From Bacteroidales bacterium (GTDB lineage: Bacteria > Bacteroidota > Bacteroidia > Bacteroidales > WCHB1-69): a DNA stretch of 17,509 nt. Of this stretch, positions 7,953 through 15,437 are shown piece after piece (the stretch's first letter is position 1; each line of letters starts with the position of its first letter). The notes beneath the pieces were generated by a model, which was given only the letters and a program-made list of their open reading frames with translations, searched no databases and had not been told where the DNA came from. A program made the position numbers and the translations under genes. The stretch spans positions 1-17,509 of the forward strand of contig JAFXPL010000152.1 of NCBI GenBank assembly GCA_017527945.1, given 5' to 3'.

Positions 7953-8729
7953 ATGACCAATAACGAACATAAAATCAAACATATAGCCATCATCATGGAT
8001 GGTAATGGCCGCTGGGCGCAACAACATGGCCACGAGCGGACTTTCGGCCACCAACATGGCGTGGAAGCCGTACGCAGCGTGGTGGAGGGCGCCTGCGAAC
8101 TCAACATCCCTTATCTCACCCTCTACACCTTCTCCACGGAAAACTGGAACCGTCCGAAGGAGGAAGTCGATATGCTGATGCGGCTGCTCACCAAAGCCAT
8201 CGCCGAAGAGGTGGACAAACTGCACCAGAACGGTGTGCGGCTGCTGACCTCCGGCCGCCTTGAGACCCTTCCCGAAGACTGCCAGGTTTCCCTGCGCGAG
8301 GCGATGGAAAAAACCGCCGGCAACCGCCGGCTCACCCTCATTCTCGCCCTTAGCTACAGCGGACGGGCCGAATTGACAGATGCCATGAAGAAGATTGCCC
8401 GAGAAGTGCAAAACGGAAATGTAACCCCCGACGACATCGACGAAAAAACAATAGAACAACATCTCTACCGGCCTGAAATCCCCGACGTGGACTTGATGAT
8501 CAGAACAGGTGGAGACCTGAGAATCAGCAACTTTCTCCTATGGCAGATTGCCTACGCGGAACTATCCTTCACCCCTATCCTATGGCCCGATTTCCGCAAG
8601 GAACACCTTCGCGAAATCGTGGCGCAATTCGGCACCCGCGAACGCCGTTTCGGAAAAACAGGCGAACAGGTCCGTTCACATTGGAAATTTCACTATCTTT
8701 GCCGACTTTTTTTGGAAGAATGCAATTGA
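7953..8729 (+). CDS. uppS: Undecaprenyl diphosphate synthase (isoprenyl transferase)
   Basis: cis-Prenyltransferase that extends farnesyl diphosphate with isopentenyl diphosphate to make the C55 lipid carrier for peptidoglycan and surface polysaccharides. Motifs: HIAIIMDGNGRWA with the catalytic Asp at residue 16, the YTFSTENWNRPKEEV block, and the C-terminal DLMIRTGGDLRISNFLLWQ with AELSFTPILWPDF. The ATG at 7953 is chosen, one base after the DUF6089 stop. It gives 258 residues with the conserved HIAIIMDG block near the N-terminus. An in-frame ATG at 7896 inside the upstream gene would add 19 unrelated residues. The 3' end overlaps bamA by 10 bases, so the genes are tightly coupled. Confidence 0.97.
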   Translation: MTNNEHKIKHIAIIMDGNGRWAQQHGHERTFGHQHGVEAVRSVVEGACELNIPYLTLYTFSTENWNRPKEEVDMLMRLLTKAIAEEVDKLHQNGVRLLTSGRLETLPEDCQVSLREAMEKTAGNRRLTLILALSYSGRAELTDAMKKIAREVQNGNVTPDDIDEKTIEQHLYRPEIPDVDLMIRTGGDLRISNFLLWQIAYAELSFTPILWPDFRKEHLREIVAQFGTRERRFGKTGEQVRSHWKFHYLCRLFLEECN

Positions 8730-11338
8730 TACGAAATATCACCTTGTTGTTGTTGATCTGCCTCGGCACGCTGGCGGTTCGCGCCCAAGTAATTGTGGGC
8801 GGCGATACCCCCGACGAACCCGTGAAAATTGACTACTCCTCCCCGAAAACCTACGAAATCGGCGGCATCACCTCCTCCGGCACCGCCCCTTTGGACCAAC
8901 GCCTGCTCCCGTTCCATGTGGGCGAAGTCATCGAGGTGCCCGGCGACAAAATCTCCAAAGCCGTCAAAAACCTGTGGAACACCGGCCTCTACGAAGATGT
9001 GGAAATCACCGCCACCCGCGTGCAGGGAAACCTCATATTCCTTAATGTGCGCCTCGAAGACCGCGCCCGGCTCAGCGCCTTCGGTTTCAAAGGAACCACC
9101 AAAAGCGAGGAGAACGACCTGCGCGAGAAATTAGGCATCTCCCAAGGCAACATCGTCAACGACAACATGAAAATCACCTGCCAGAACATCATCCGAAAAT
9201 ATTATATCGACAAAGGCTTTTACAGTTGCCAGATTGACGTGCAGGAGATGCCCGACGAGAAAGTCAAAAACGCCGTCAGGCTGCTGTTCGACATCAAAAA
9301 GTCGAAAAAAGTCAAAATCGACAAAATTGCCATCAACGGCAACAAGGGCGTGACCGATGCCGTGTTGCTCCGCTCCATGAAGGAAACCAAGGAACGCTTC
9401 CGCTTCATGCCTTTCTACAAAATGGACACCGCCATCGCCTACTGCTTCAAACACAAAGGATATTACCAATCAAAGGACATCAAGGATCACCTTGACGAGT
9501 ATTTTGCCGACCGCGTGAAGCTGCGCATCTTCAAACCTTCGAAATTCATCAAGGAGAACTACGAAAAAGACAAGGTGAACCTCATCAATCGTTACAACGA
9601 ACTCGGCTACCGCGATGCCGTCATCACCCACGACACCTTCTACGTCAAAAAAAATAAAATGTACATCGACATCGATGTGAACGAAGGCCCGCAATATTAC
9701 TTCCGAAACATCAACTTTGTCGGCAACACCGTCTATCCTACCACTTTGCTGAAACAGCTCTTAGGCATCAGCAAGGGCGATGTCTATAACCAGACCTTGC
9801 TCAGCAAAAATCTGACCATGAAAGAGGACGGCGAGGATGTGGCCTCCCTCTACATGAACAACGGTTACCTTTTCTTCAGCGCCAATCCCGTGGAAGTGGC
9901 CATCGACGGCGACTCCATTGACATCGAAATCCGCATCCGCGAAGGGAAAAAGGCGCGATACAGGTCCATCAATGTGCTGGGCAACACCAAAACCAACGAC
10001 AACGTGATTATCCGCGAGCTGACCACCATCCCTGGACAACTGTTCAATCGCGCCGACATCATCCGCTCCCAGCAAGTGCTGATGTCGATGGGCTACTTCA
10101 ACCAAGAGAAGATGGACGTGCAGCCGAAACCGAACGAAGCGGACGGTACCGTCGATATCAACTACGTGGTGGAGGAGACCAGTTCTGACCAGCTGTCGCT
10201 CTCTGCAGGCTACGGTGCCACGGGCTTCATGCTCACCGCCGGCATCACGTTCAACAACTTTTCCACGAAAAAACTGTTCAAGAAAGAGGCTTGGACTCCC
10301 ATTCCTGGCGGTGACGGCCAACGCATCTCCCTGCAGGCATCCGTGAGTACCAAATACTATCAGTACTACAGCTTCTCCTTCACTGAACCCTGGCTTGGCG
10401 GCAAGAAGCCCAATGCCCTCACCGTGGGTGCCTATTATCAGCGGCAGAACAACGGCTACTCGCGGAGAGACAGCTCCCTTTATGCCTACACCAGCATCGC
10501 CGGCGCCTCCCTCTCGTTAGCCAACAAGCTCAAATGGCCCGACGACTACTTCCACATGTCGCACACCCTCTCCTACGAATACTATAAAGTGCAAAACTGG
10601 GGCGGATTCATATTCTCCACCGGTTACGCCCACAGCATCAGTTATATTTTCACACTCTCGCGCAACTCCGTCAACGCACCCATCTACCCGCGCGAAGGCT
10701 CCGACATTTCGTTCACCATGCAGCTCACCCCGCCGTACTCCATCATCGGCCATAAGGACTACACCGGCGCCACCGACCAAGAGAAATACAAGTTCCTTGA
10801 GTTCCACAAATGGAAGCTTAACATGTCATGGTTCACCCGCATCTATGACAATCTTGTCCTCAATGTGCGCATGAAGCTGGGCTTCATGGGCTGCTACAAC
10901 AAGACCATCGGCATCTCGCCATTCGGCAGATTCTATTTGGGCGGCGACGGCATGTCGAACTGGTCTTATGACGGCCGCGAAATCATCGGCATGCGCGGTT
11001 ACGACGACCAAGTGCTTTCACCCAACGTGAACGGCAATGTCGTGGGTGCCTCCATCTACCACAAGTTCACCGCCGAACTGCGCTACCCAATCACCCTGAA
11101 CCCTTCCGCAACTGTCTATCTGCTGGCCTTTGCAGAAGCAGGAAAGGGCTGGATCGACAAGCAGCAGTACAACCCGTTCGACCTCTACAAATCCCTCGGC
11201 GTAGGTGTCCGCGTCTATCTGCCCATGTTCGGCCTGCTCGGTTTCGACTGGGGTTACGGCTTCGACCCTGTGCCAGGATTGCCGGCCTCTGCCTCCGGCA
11301 GCCACTTCCACATCTCCATCAACCAGTCCATCGATTAA
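8720..11338 (+). CDS. bamA: Outer membrane protein assembly factor BamA
   Basis: Omp85-family core of the BAM machine that folds beta-barrel proteins into the outer membrane. The ATG at 8720 gives a signal peptide (MQLIRNITLLLLICLGTLAV, cleavage likely after VRA, residue 22) and 872 residues. A farther in-frame ATG at 8540 lies inside uppS and lacks a signal. POTRA-type repeats run from about residue 45 to 480, for example KAVKNLWNTGLYEDVEI and the last repeat with VLMSMGYFNQEKMDV. The 16-strand barrel follows from about residue 487. The loop-6 motif appears as MRGYDD with R759. The C-terminus ends HFHISINQSID and lacks the terminal aromatic residue usual for a beta-signal. It overlaps uppS by 10 bases and is followed by three skp-like genes that encode its client chaperones. 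Confidence 0.97.
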   Translation: MQLIRNITLLLLICLGTLAVRAQVIVGGDTPDEPVKIDYSSPKTYEIGGITSSGTAPLDQRLLPFHVGEVIEVPGDKISKAVKNLWNTGLYEDVEITATRVQGNLIFLNVRLEDRARLSAFGFKGTTKSEENDLREKLGISQGNIVNDNMKITCQNIIRKYYIDKGFYSCQIDVQEMPDEKVKNAVRLLFDIKKSKKVKIDKIAINGNKGVTDAVLLRSMKETKERFRFMPFYKMDTAIAYCFKHKGYYQSKDIKDHLDEYFADRVKLRIFKPSKFIKENYEKDKVNLINRYNELGYRDAVITHDTFYVKKNKMYIDIDVNEGPQYYFRNINFVGNTVYPTTLLKQLLGISKGDVYNQTLLSKNLTMKEDGEDVASLYMNNGYLFFSANPVEVAIDGDSIDIEIRIREGKKARYRSINVLGNTKTNDNVIIRELTTIPGQLFNRADIIRSQQVLMSMGYFNQEKMDVQPKPNEADGTVDINYVVEETSSDQLSLSAGYGATGFMLTAGITFNNFSTKKLFKKEAWTPIPGGDGQRISLQASVSTKYYQYYSFSFTEPWLGGKKPNALTVGAYYQRQNNGYSRRDSSLYAYTSIAGASLSLANKLKWPDDYFHMSHTLSYEYYKVQNWGGFIFSTGYAHSISYIFTLSRNSVNAPIYPREGSDISFTMQLTPPYSIIGHKDYTGATDQEKYKFLEFHKWKLNMSWFTRIYDNLVLNVRMKLGFMGCYNKTIGISPFGRFYLGGDGMSNWSYDGREIIGMRGYDDQVLSPNVNGNVVGASIYHKFTAELRYPITLNPSATVYLLAFAEAGKGWIDKQQYNPFDLYKSLGVGVRVYLPMFGLLGFDWGYGFDPVPGLPASASGSHFHISINQSID

Positions 11339-11389
11339 ACTTATCCCAAAACAACAGTCTTAACAATGTCATCAAAAAATTACATCGAT

Positions 11390-11923
11390 ATGAAAAAACA
11401 ATTCTTGCTCACCGGATTATTCACGTTGATCATGTTTTTCGGATTCGCGCAGAAGTATGCGTACATCAATTCCGAATACCTTCTTTCGCAAATTCCTGAA
11501 TATAAGGAAGCCCAAGCGGAATTAGACCGTGTTGCCGTGCAATGGCAGAAGGAGATTGAAGCGAAGTTCTCCACCATCGACTCGATGTACAAACGCTACC
11601 AGGTGGAATCCATCACCCTGCCTGAACAGATTAAGCAAAGCCGCGAAGAAGCCATTATCGCCCAGGAAAAGGCCGCGAAAGAACTTCAGAAGAAACGCTT
11701 CGGCCAAAACGGCGACCTTTTCAAGAAACGCGAGGAATTGGTGAAACCTATCCAGGACCGTGTCATCAATGCCGTCAACGACTATGCCAAAGAGAGAGGT
11801 TTCGCTTTCGTGTTTGACACCGCCGGCGACCTCACCATCATCTACGCCGACCCGAAATGGGACATCAACGAGCAAGTGCTTCAAAAGATGGGCATCTCCG
11901 TCAACAGAGACATGGACGAATAA
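11390..11923 (+). CDS. skp: OmpH/Skp-family periplasmic chaperone, copy 1
   Basis: Skp-like protein expected to hold unfolded outer membrane proteins in the periplasm on their way to BAM. A signal peptide (MKKQFLLTGLFTLIMFFGFA, cleavage before QK) is followed by the small beta segment KYAYINSEYLLSQIPEYKEA. A long charged helical arm follows (about residues 45-130, with KEIEAKFSTIDSMYKRYQVE and EEAIIAQEKAAKELQKKR) and then the closing segment FAFVFDTAGDLTIIYADP. The ATG at 11390 is preferred because it gives a compact signal peptide (177 residues); the in-frame ATG at 11366 would add eight residues. It lies 51 bases after bamA. It is the most divergent of the three tandem copies: its motif is IPEYKEAQ, where copies 2 and 3 share MPGID. 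Confidence 0.92.
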   Translation: MKKQFLLTGLFTLIMFFGFAQKYAYINSEYLLSQIPEYKEAQAELDRVAVQWQKEIEAKFSTIDSMYKRYQVESITLPEQIKQSREEAIIAQEKAAKELQKKRFGQNGDLFKKREELVKPIQDRVINAVNDYAKERGFAFVFDTAGDLTIIYADPKWDINEQVLQKMGISVNRDMDE

Positions 11924-11954
11924 ATTTAATTAGAACATAAAGTACAGAAAATCA

Positions 11955-12452
11955 ATGAAAAAAGTATTAATGATTTTGGCCATTGCCGGTCTTTTTTCCG
12001 TGCAGGCCGCTCACGCACAGAAGTATGGACACGTCAATTCGAGTGAAATTCTCGAAGTGATGCCCGGCATCGACTCCCTTCAAATCAAACTGCAAGCCTT
12101 CCAGCAGGATCTGCAATCCATGTACGAGAACATGATGTCTGAATATCAGACCAAAAAAGACAAATTCGACCGCGAGGTGGGCACCATGTCTGCCGCCGTG
12201 CGCCAAGTGCGCGAAAAAGAGCTGATGGATCTCGCCAACCGCATCCAAGAGTTCCAAGCTGGTGCACAGGAAGACTTGGAAGACAAGCAGTTTGAATTGG
12301 CTAAACCGTTCCAAGATGCCATCCAAGAGGCTATCAACAAAGTGGCCAAGGCCAACGGCTACTCCTACATCTTCGACACCAAGACCCTGCTGTACTACGG
12401 CACCTCCGATGACATCACACCGTTAGTCAAGAAAGAGTTGGGCATCAAATAA
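11955..12452 (+). CDS. skp: OmpH/Skp-family periplasmic chaperone, copy 2
   Basis: Second tandem Skp-like chaperone, 165 residues. The signal peptide ends in AAHAQ, followed by KYGHVNSSEILEVMPGIDSL and a long helical arm rich in Gln, Glu and Lys (about residues 40-120, for example KEKELMDLANRIQEFQAGAQ). It closes with YSYIFDTKTLLYYGTSDDIT and ends LGIK. It starts 31 bases after copy 1 and is followed after 8 bases by copy 3. It shares with copy 3 the MPGID motif, the YIFD/YVFD segment and the LGIK end, so those two look like the more recent duplicates. Confidence 0.93.
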   Translation: MKKVLMILAIAGLFSVQAAHAQKYGHVNSSEILEVMPGIDSLQIKLQAFQQDLQSMYENMMSEYQTKKDKFDREVGTMSAAVRQVREKELMDLANRIQEFQAGAQEDLEDKQFELAKPFQDAIQEAINKVAKANGYSYIFDTKTLLYYGTSDDITPLVKKELGIK

Positions 12453-12460
12453 TTGGAAAA

Positions 12461-12964
12461 ATGAAGAAGTGTTTTGTTTTAATAGTCATCGCGATTGCCT
12501 GCCTCTCCACCGGATATGCCCAAAAGGCTAAGTTCGGCCATGTGGATTACGGCTCTGTCATGAAGGATATGCCCGGAATCGACACCGCGCAGGCAGCCCT
12601 CAAGGTCTATCAAGAGGAATTAGAGGCGGTGGGACAGCAAATGGCCGAGGAGTTCAAGGCCAAGCAAGCTGATTATGCCAACCTCACCAACACCACCACT
12701 TCGTCCGCCATCCTGAAAGTGAAGGAGGATGAATTGATGAAACTCTACCAACGGCTTCAGGACTTCGTCTCCTCCAGCCAAATGGACATTCAGCGGAAAC
12801 AGGTTGAACTGCTTCAACCTTTCCAAAACAAACTTCTGGCCGCTATCAAGAAAGTGGCGGAAACGGAAAAATACACCTACGTCTTCGACATCACCATGTG
12901 CGCCTTCTACAGCGAAACCACCGACCTGACCGCTGCCGTACGCGCAGAACTGGGCATTAAATAA
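12461..12964 (+). CDS. skp: OmpH/Skp-family periplasmic chaperone, copy 3
   Basis: Third tandem Skp-like chaperone, 167 residues. The signal peptide ends STGYAQ, followed by KFGHVDYGSVMKDMPGIDTA and a helical arm of about 80 residues, including EEFKAKQADYANLTNTTTSS and DFVSSSQMDIQRKQVELLQP. It closes with YTYVFDITMCAFYSETTDLT and ends ELGIK. Copy 2 precedes it by only 8 bases, so both are surely on one mRNA. It is the last gene of the operon before a 332-base non-coding gap. Subunits could form mixed trimers with the neighbouring copies; that is inference from the known Skp trimer. Confidence 0.92.
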   Translation: MKKCFVLIVIAIACLSTGYAQKAKFGHVDYGSVMKDMPGIDTAQAALKVYQEELEAVGQQMAEEFKAKQADYANLTNTTTSSAILKVKEDELMKLYQRLQDFVSSSQMDIQRKQVELLQPFQNKLLAAIKKVAETEKYTYVFDITMCAFYSETTDLTAAVRAELGIK

Positions 12965-13005
12965 GTGAATGCTGCATATAATATATAATTGTATAACCCT
13001 ATCGA

Positions 13006-13039
13006 GTTGTAGAGACGCAAAATATTGCGTCTCTACAAC
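13006..13039. repeat. Perfect 15-bp inverted repeat (GTAGAGACGC type)
   Basis: GTTGTAGAGACGCAA at 13006-13020 and its exact reverse complement at 13025-13039 flank a 4-base spacer, AATA. It lies 41 bases after the last skp gene. The following bases (GTTTAAATG) lack a T run, so it is not a clear intrinsic terminator, although the hairpin may still stabilise or end the operon mRNA. From memory, palindromes with a GTAGAGACGC core recur as dispersed REP-like or MITE-like elements in several phyla; a genome search would be needed to show that here. Confidence 0.8.
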
Positions 13040-13050
13040 GTTTAAATGAC

Positions 13051-13095
13051 CAATAATTTAAACTATAACTATAACCAATAACTTAAACTATAACC
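13051..13095. repeat. Degenerate AT-rich lead-in to the tandem array
   Basis: The stretch contains irregular copies such as TTTAAACTATAAC, ACTATAACC and AATAACTTAAACTATAACC. It reads like decayed or early units of the regular array that begins at 13096. No coding potential or clear promoter box is seen. Confidence 0.55.
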
Positions 13096-13288
13096 ACTAA
13101 ACCACTAAACCACTAAACCAACTAAACCAACTAAACCACTAAACCAACTAAACCAACTAAACCACTAAACCAACTAAACCACTAAACCAACTAAACCACT
13201 AAACCCACTAAACCACTAAACCACTAAACCACTAAACCACTAAACCAACTAAACCACTAAACCCACTAACCCACTAACCCACTAACCC
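13096..13288. repeat. Short tandem repeat array, 23 units of 8 or 9 bp
   Basis: The array parses without gaps into 23 units, 14 of 8 bp and nine of 9 bp. The basic unit is ACTAAACC; the 9-bp forms add a final A (or C at units 13 and 20). The last three units are the variant ACTAACCC. Total length is 193 bp. One strand has almost no G and the other almost no C. Every unit contains TAA on the plus strand and TTAG on the minus strand, so it cannot encode a repetitive protein. It stops 8 bases before the start codon of the peptidase gene and so occupies that gene's whole upstream region. Confidence 0.97.
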
Positions 13289-13296
13289 AAAAACGA

Positions 13297-15327
13297 ATGA
13301 ACCCTTTACTGGAACAATGGACTACGCCGCGGCAAACCCCGCCGTTCATAGAAATCAAAACCGAACACTACCTGCCCGCCTTCGAAGAGGCCATTAAGGC
13401 AGCGAAACAAGACATAGCCCGGATCGTCAATAATCCGGAAGCTCCCAGCTTCGAAAACACGATCGTTGACCTCGACCGTGCCGGTGAAAAGCTCAGCACT
13501 GTTGCCGACCTGTTTTTCAACATTCTGGAATGCGACGGCGACGATGCCATGCAGGCGACCGCCGAAAAAGTGCAGCCGCTGTTAGTGCAGTACGAAAACG
13601 AAGTGTATCAGGATCCCGACCTTTTCGCCCGTGTGAAGGCGGTTCATGAACAACAGGAAAAAGACAAGGCACTGCAAGGCGCCGAAAAGATTCTGTTGGA
13701 CAAAACCTACGATGCCTTTGTGTCGGGCGGTGCCAATTTGCCCGATGAGCAGAAAAAGCGCTTCGCCGAACTGAGTTTGGAACTGGCCAACCGGCAGCTC
13801 GATTTCGGGCAACGGGCACTGAAAGCCACCAACGCCTGGCACGTGCATCTCGAAAAGGGATCGCCACGGCTGGCAGGCATTCCCGAAAGTGCTCTCGCCA
13901 TTGCTGCGCAGAAAGCTGCAGACAAAGGGCTGCAAGGCTACGTTTTCGACCTCTCCGCCCCTGATGTGAACACTGTGCTGACGTACGCCGATGACCGCTC
14001 TCTGCGCGAGGATGTTTATATGCATTCCAGCACGAAGGCATACGGCGGGGAGTTCGACAACTGCGAGAATATCAAGGCCATCCTCAAATGTCGTGAAGAG
14101 ATTGCACATCTGCTTGGTTACGAGCATTATGCGAACTATGCCTTGCGCAACCGCATGGCCAAGGACCTCCCCCACGTCTATAAACTGTTAGACGAACTGA
14201 AAGCCGCCGCCCTGCCCGCCGCCCATAGAGAGATTACCGAACTTGAACAGTTCGCCCAAAAGCAAGGCTTTGAAGGAACTTTCCAACGCTGGGATCTAAG
14301 TTACTTTATGGAAAAGCTACGTCAGAAAAAGTTCAACCTTGATATGGAAAAACTAAAGGTATATTTTCCTCTGAATCAAGTAATTAACGGAATTTTTGGA
14401 CTGGCAGCCAATCTGTATGACCTTCACTTCGAAAAATCGGAAGCAATACAACCGTATCACCCTGACGTTCAAGTTTTTGAAGTTTTTCGGAAAGAAAAGT
14501 TCATGGCGGTACTCTACTTGGACTTTCATCCGCGCAGCACCAAACGCAGCGGTGCCTGGATGACGGAATTCCGCGACCAGCACATCGATGCGGAGGGCAA
14601 CGACATCCGTCCGTGGGTGAGCTTGGTGATGAACTTCACTCCGCCGACGAAAGAACTGCCTTCCCTACTGACTTTCAACGAGGTGAACACCTTCCTGCAT
14701 GAGTTCGGACACGCACTAAACGGGATGCTTTCCGAAGTGAAGTATGCCACCCTGTCAGGTACGCACTCACCCCGCGACTTCGTGGAGCTTCCTTCGCAAC
14801 TGAATGAGAATTGGCTCACGGAACCCGAGTTCCTACGGACGTTCGCCCGCCATTACCAGACCGGCGAGCTGATTCCGGACGAATATGTCGAGCAGTTGAA
14901 AAACATGAACAAGTTTATGGCGGGTTATTTGTGTGTGCGGCAACTCTCGTTCGGCTATTTGGACATGATGTGGCACACCATGCCGACATCGGAGGTTGAC
15001 GACATCCGCCGGTTAGAACGGTCCATCTTCGACACCGTTGAAGTGCTTCCCGTGGTGCCGGGCACCTGCATGAGTACCACTTTCGGGCACCTCTTCTCAG
15101 GCGGCTACGCTGCCGGATATTACGGCTATAAATGGGCGGAAATGCTTGAGGCGGACGCTTTCTCGCTTTTCAAAGAGAATGGTGTGATGAATCACGAAAC
15201 CGCGCAAAAGTATGCAGAAGCCATCCTTTCGAAAGGCGGATCCATGGATGCGATGGAAATGTTTGTCAATTTCCGTGGACGCGAGCCGAAGATTGAGGCG
15301 CTCTTGGAACGGGACGGCTTACGATAG
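13297..15327 (+). CDS. dcp: M3-family zinc metallopeptidase (Dcp/oligopeptidase A type)
   Basis: Zinc peptidase that degrades short peptides, either as a dipeptidyl carboxypeptidase or as an oligopeptidase. At 676 residues it matches the Dcp/OpdA length. The zinc site is HEFGH with H468, E469 and H472, and the third ligand E497 lies in DFVELPSQ. The substrate-binding region near the C-terminus, HLFSGGYAAGYYGYKWAE, is intact. There is no signal peptide, so it is probably cytoplasmic; the N-terminus MNPLLEQWTTPRQTPPF is typical. The ATG at 13297 comes directly after the tandem repeat and no Shine-Dalgarno is seen. A short part of the gene (about 14290-14510) is clearly richer in A and T than the rest. 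Dcp versus OpdA is not settled; the ligand spacing fits either. Confidence 0.93.
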   Translation: MNPLLEQWTTPRQTPPFIEIKTEHYLPAFEEAIKAAKQDIARIVNNPEAPSFENTIVDLDRAGEKLSTVADLFFNILECDGDDAMQATAEKVQPLLVQYENEVYQDPDLFARVKAVHEQQEKDKALQGAEKILLDKTYDAFVSGGANLPDEQKKRFAELSLELANRQLDFGQRALKATNAWHVHLEKGSPRLAGIPESALAIAAQKAADKGLQGYVFDLSAPDVNTVLTYADDRSLREDVYMHSSTKAYGGEFDNCENIKAILKCREEIAHLLGYEHYANYALRNRMAKDLPHVYKLLDELKAAALPAAHREITELEQFAQKQGFEGTFQRWDLSYFMEKLRQKKFNLDMEKLKVYFPLNQVINGIFGLAANLYDLHFEKSEAIQPYHPDVQVFEVFRKEKFMAVLYLDFHPRSTKRSGAWMTEFRDQHIDAEGNDIRPWVSLVMNFTPPTKELPSLLTFNEVNTFLHEFGHALNGMLSEVKYATLSGTHSPRDFVELPSQLNENWLTEPEFLRTFARHYQTGELIPDEYVEQLKNMNKFMAGYLCVRQLSFGYLDMMWHTMPTSEVDDIRRLERSIFDTVEVLPVVPGTCMSTTFGHLFSGGYAAGYYGYKWAEMLEADAFSLFKENGVMNHETAQKYAEAILSKGGSMDAMEMFVNFRGREPKIEALLERDGLR

Positions 15328-15400
15328 AGACATAATGCGCTCGTTTCCATACGGAACTCGCAAACCTTAAATCGCCGGTGCTTTATTCACGAATAATGTA

Positions 15401-15408
15401 TATCTTTG
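15401..15408 (+). promoter_or_regulatory. Bacteroidota -7 box for azlCD
   Basis: TATCTTTG at 15401-15408 matches TAnnTTTG in the 110-base gap between the peptidase gene and azlC, 29 bases before the azlC start codon. The sequence after it is AT-rich (TTATATAAATATATAACTG). No riboswitch-like structure or clear -33 element was seen. Confidence 0.6.
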
Positions 15409-15437
15409 CAGCGGCTTATATAAATATATAACTGCTT

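Noticed and set aside
8540..8719. Upstream ATG for bamA giving a 932-residue protein
   Set aside because: The extra 60 residues lie in another frame of uppS and are basic and unrelated, while the ATG at 8720 gives a proper signal peptide.
13006..13039. Rho-independent terminator of the bamA-skp operon
   Set aside because: The stem is strong but the following bases (GTTTAAATGACC) have no T run on either strand, so it is reported as an inverted repeat instead.
13096..13288. CRISPR array or telomere-like repeat
   Set aside because: Units are 8-9 bp and directly adjacent with no spacers, and no cas genes are near. The resemblance of the complement (TTTAGTGG) to telomere repeats is only superficial in a bacterial chromosome.
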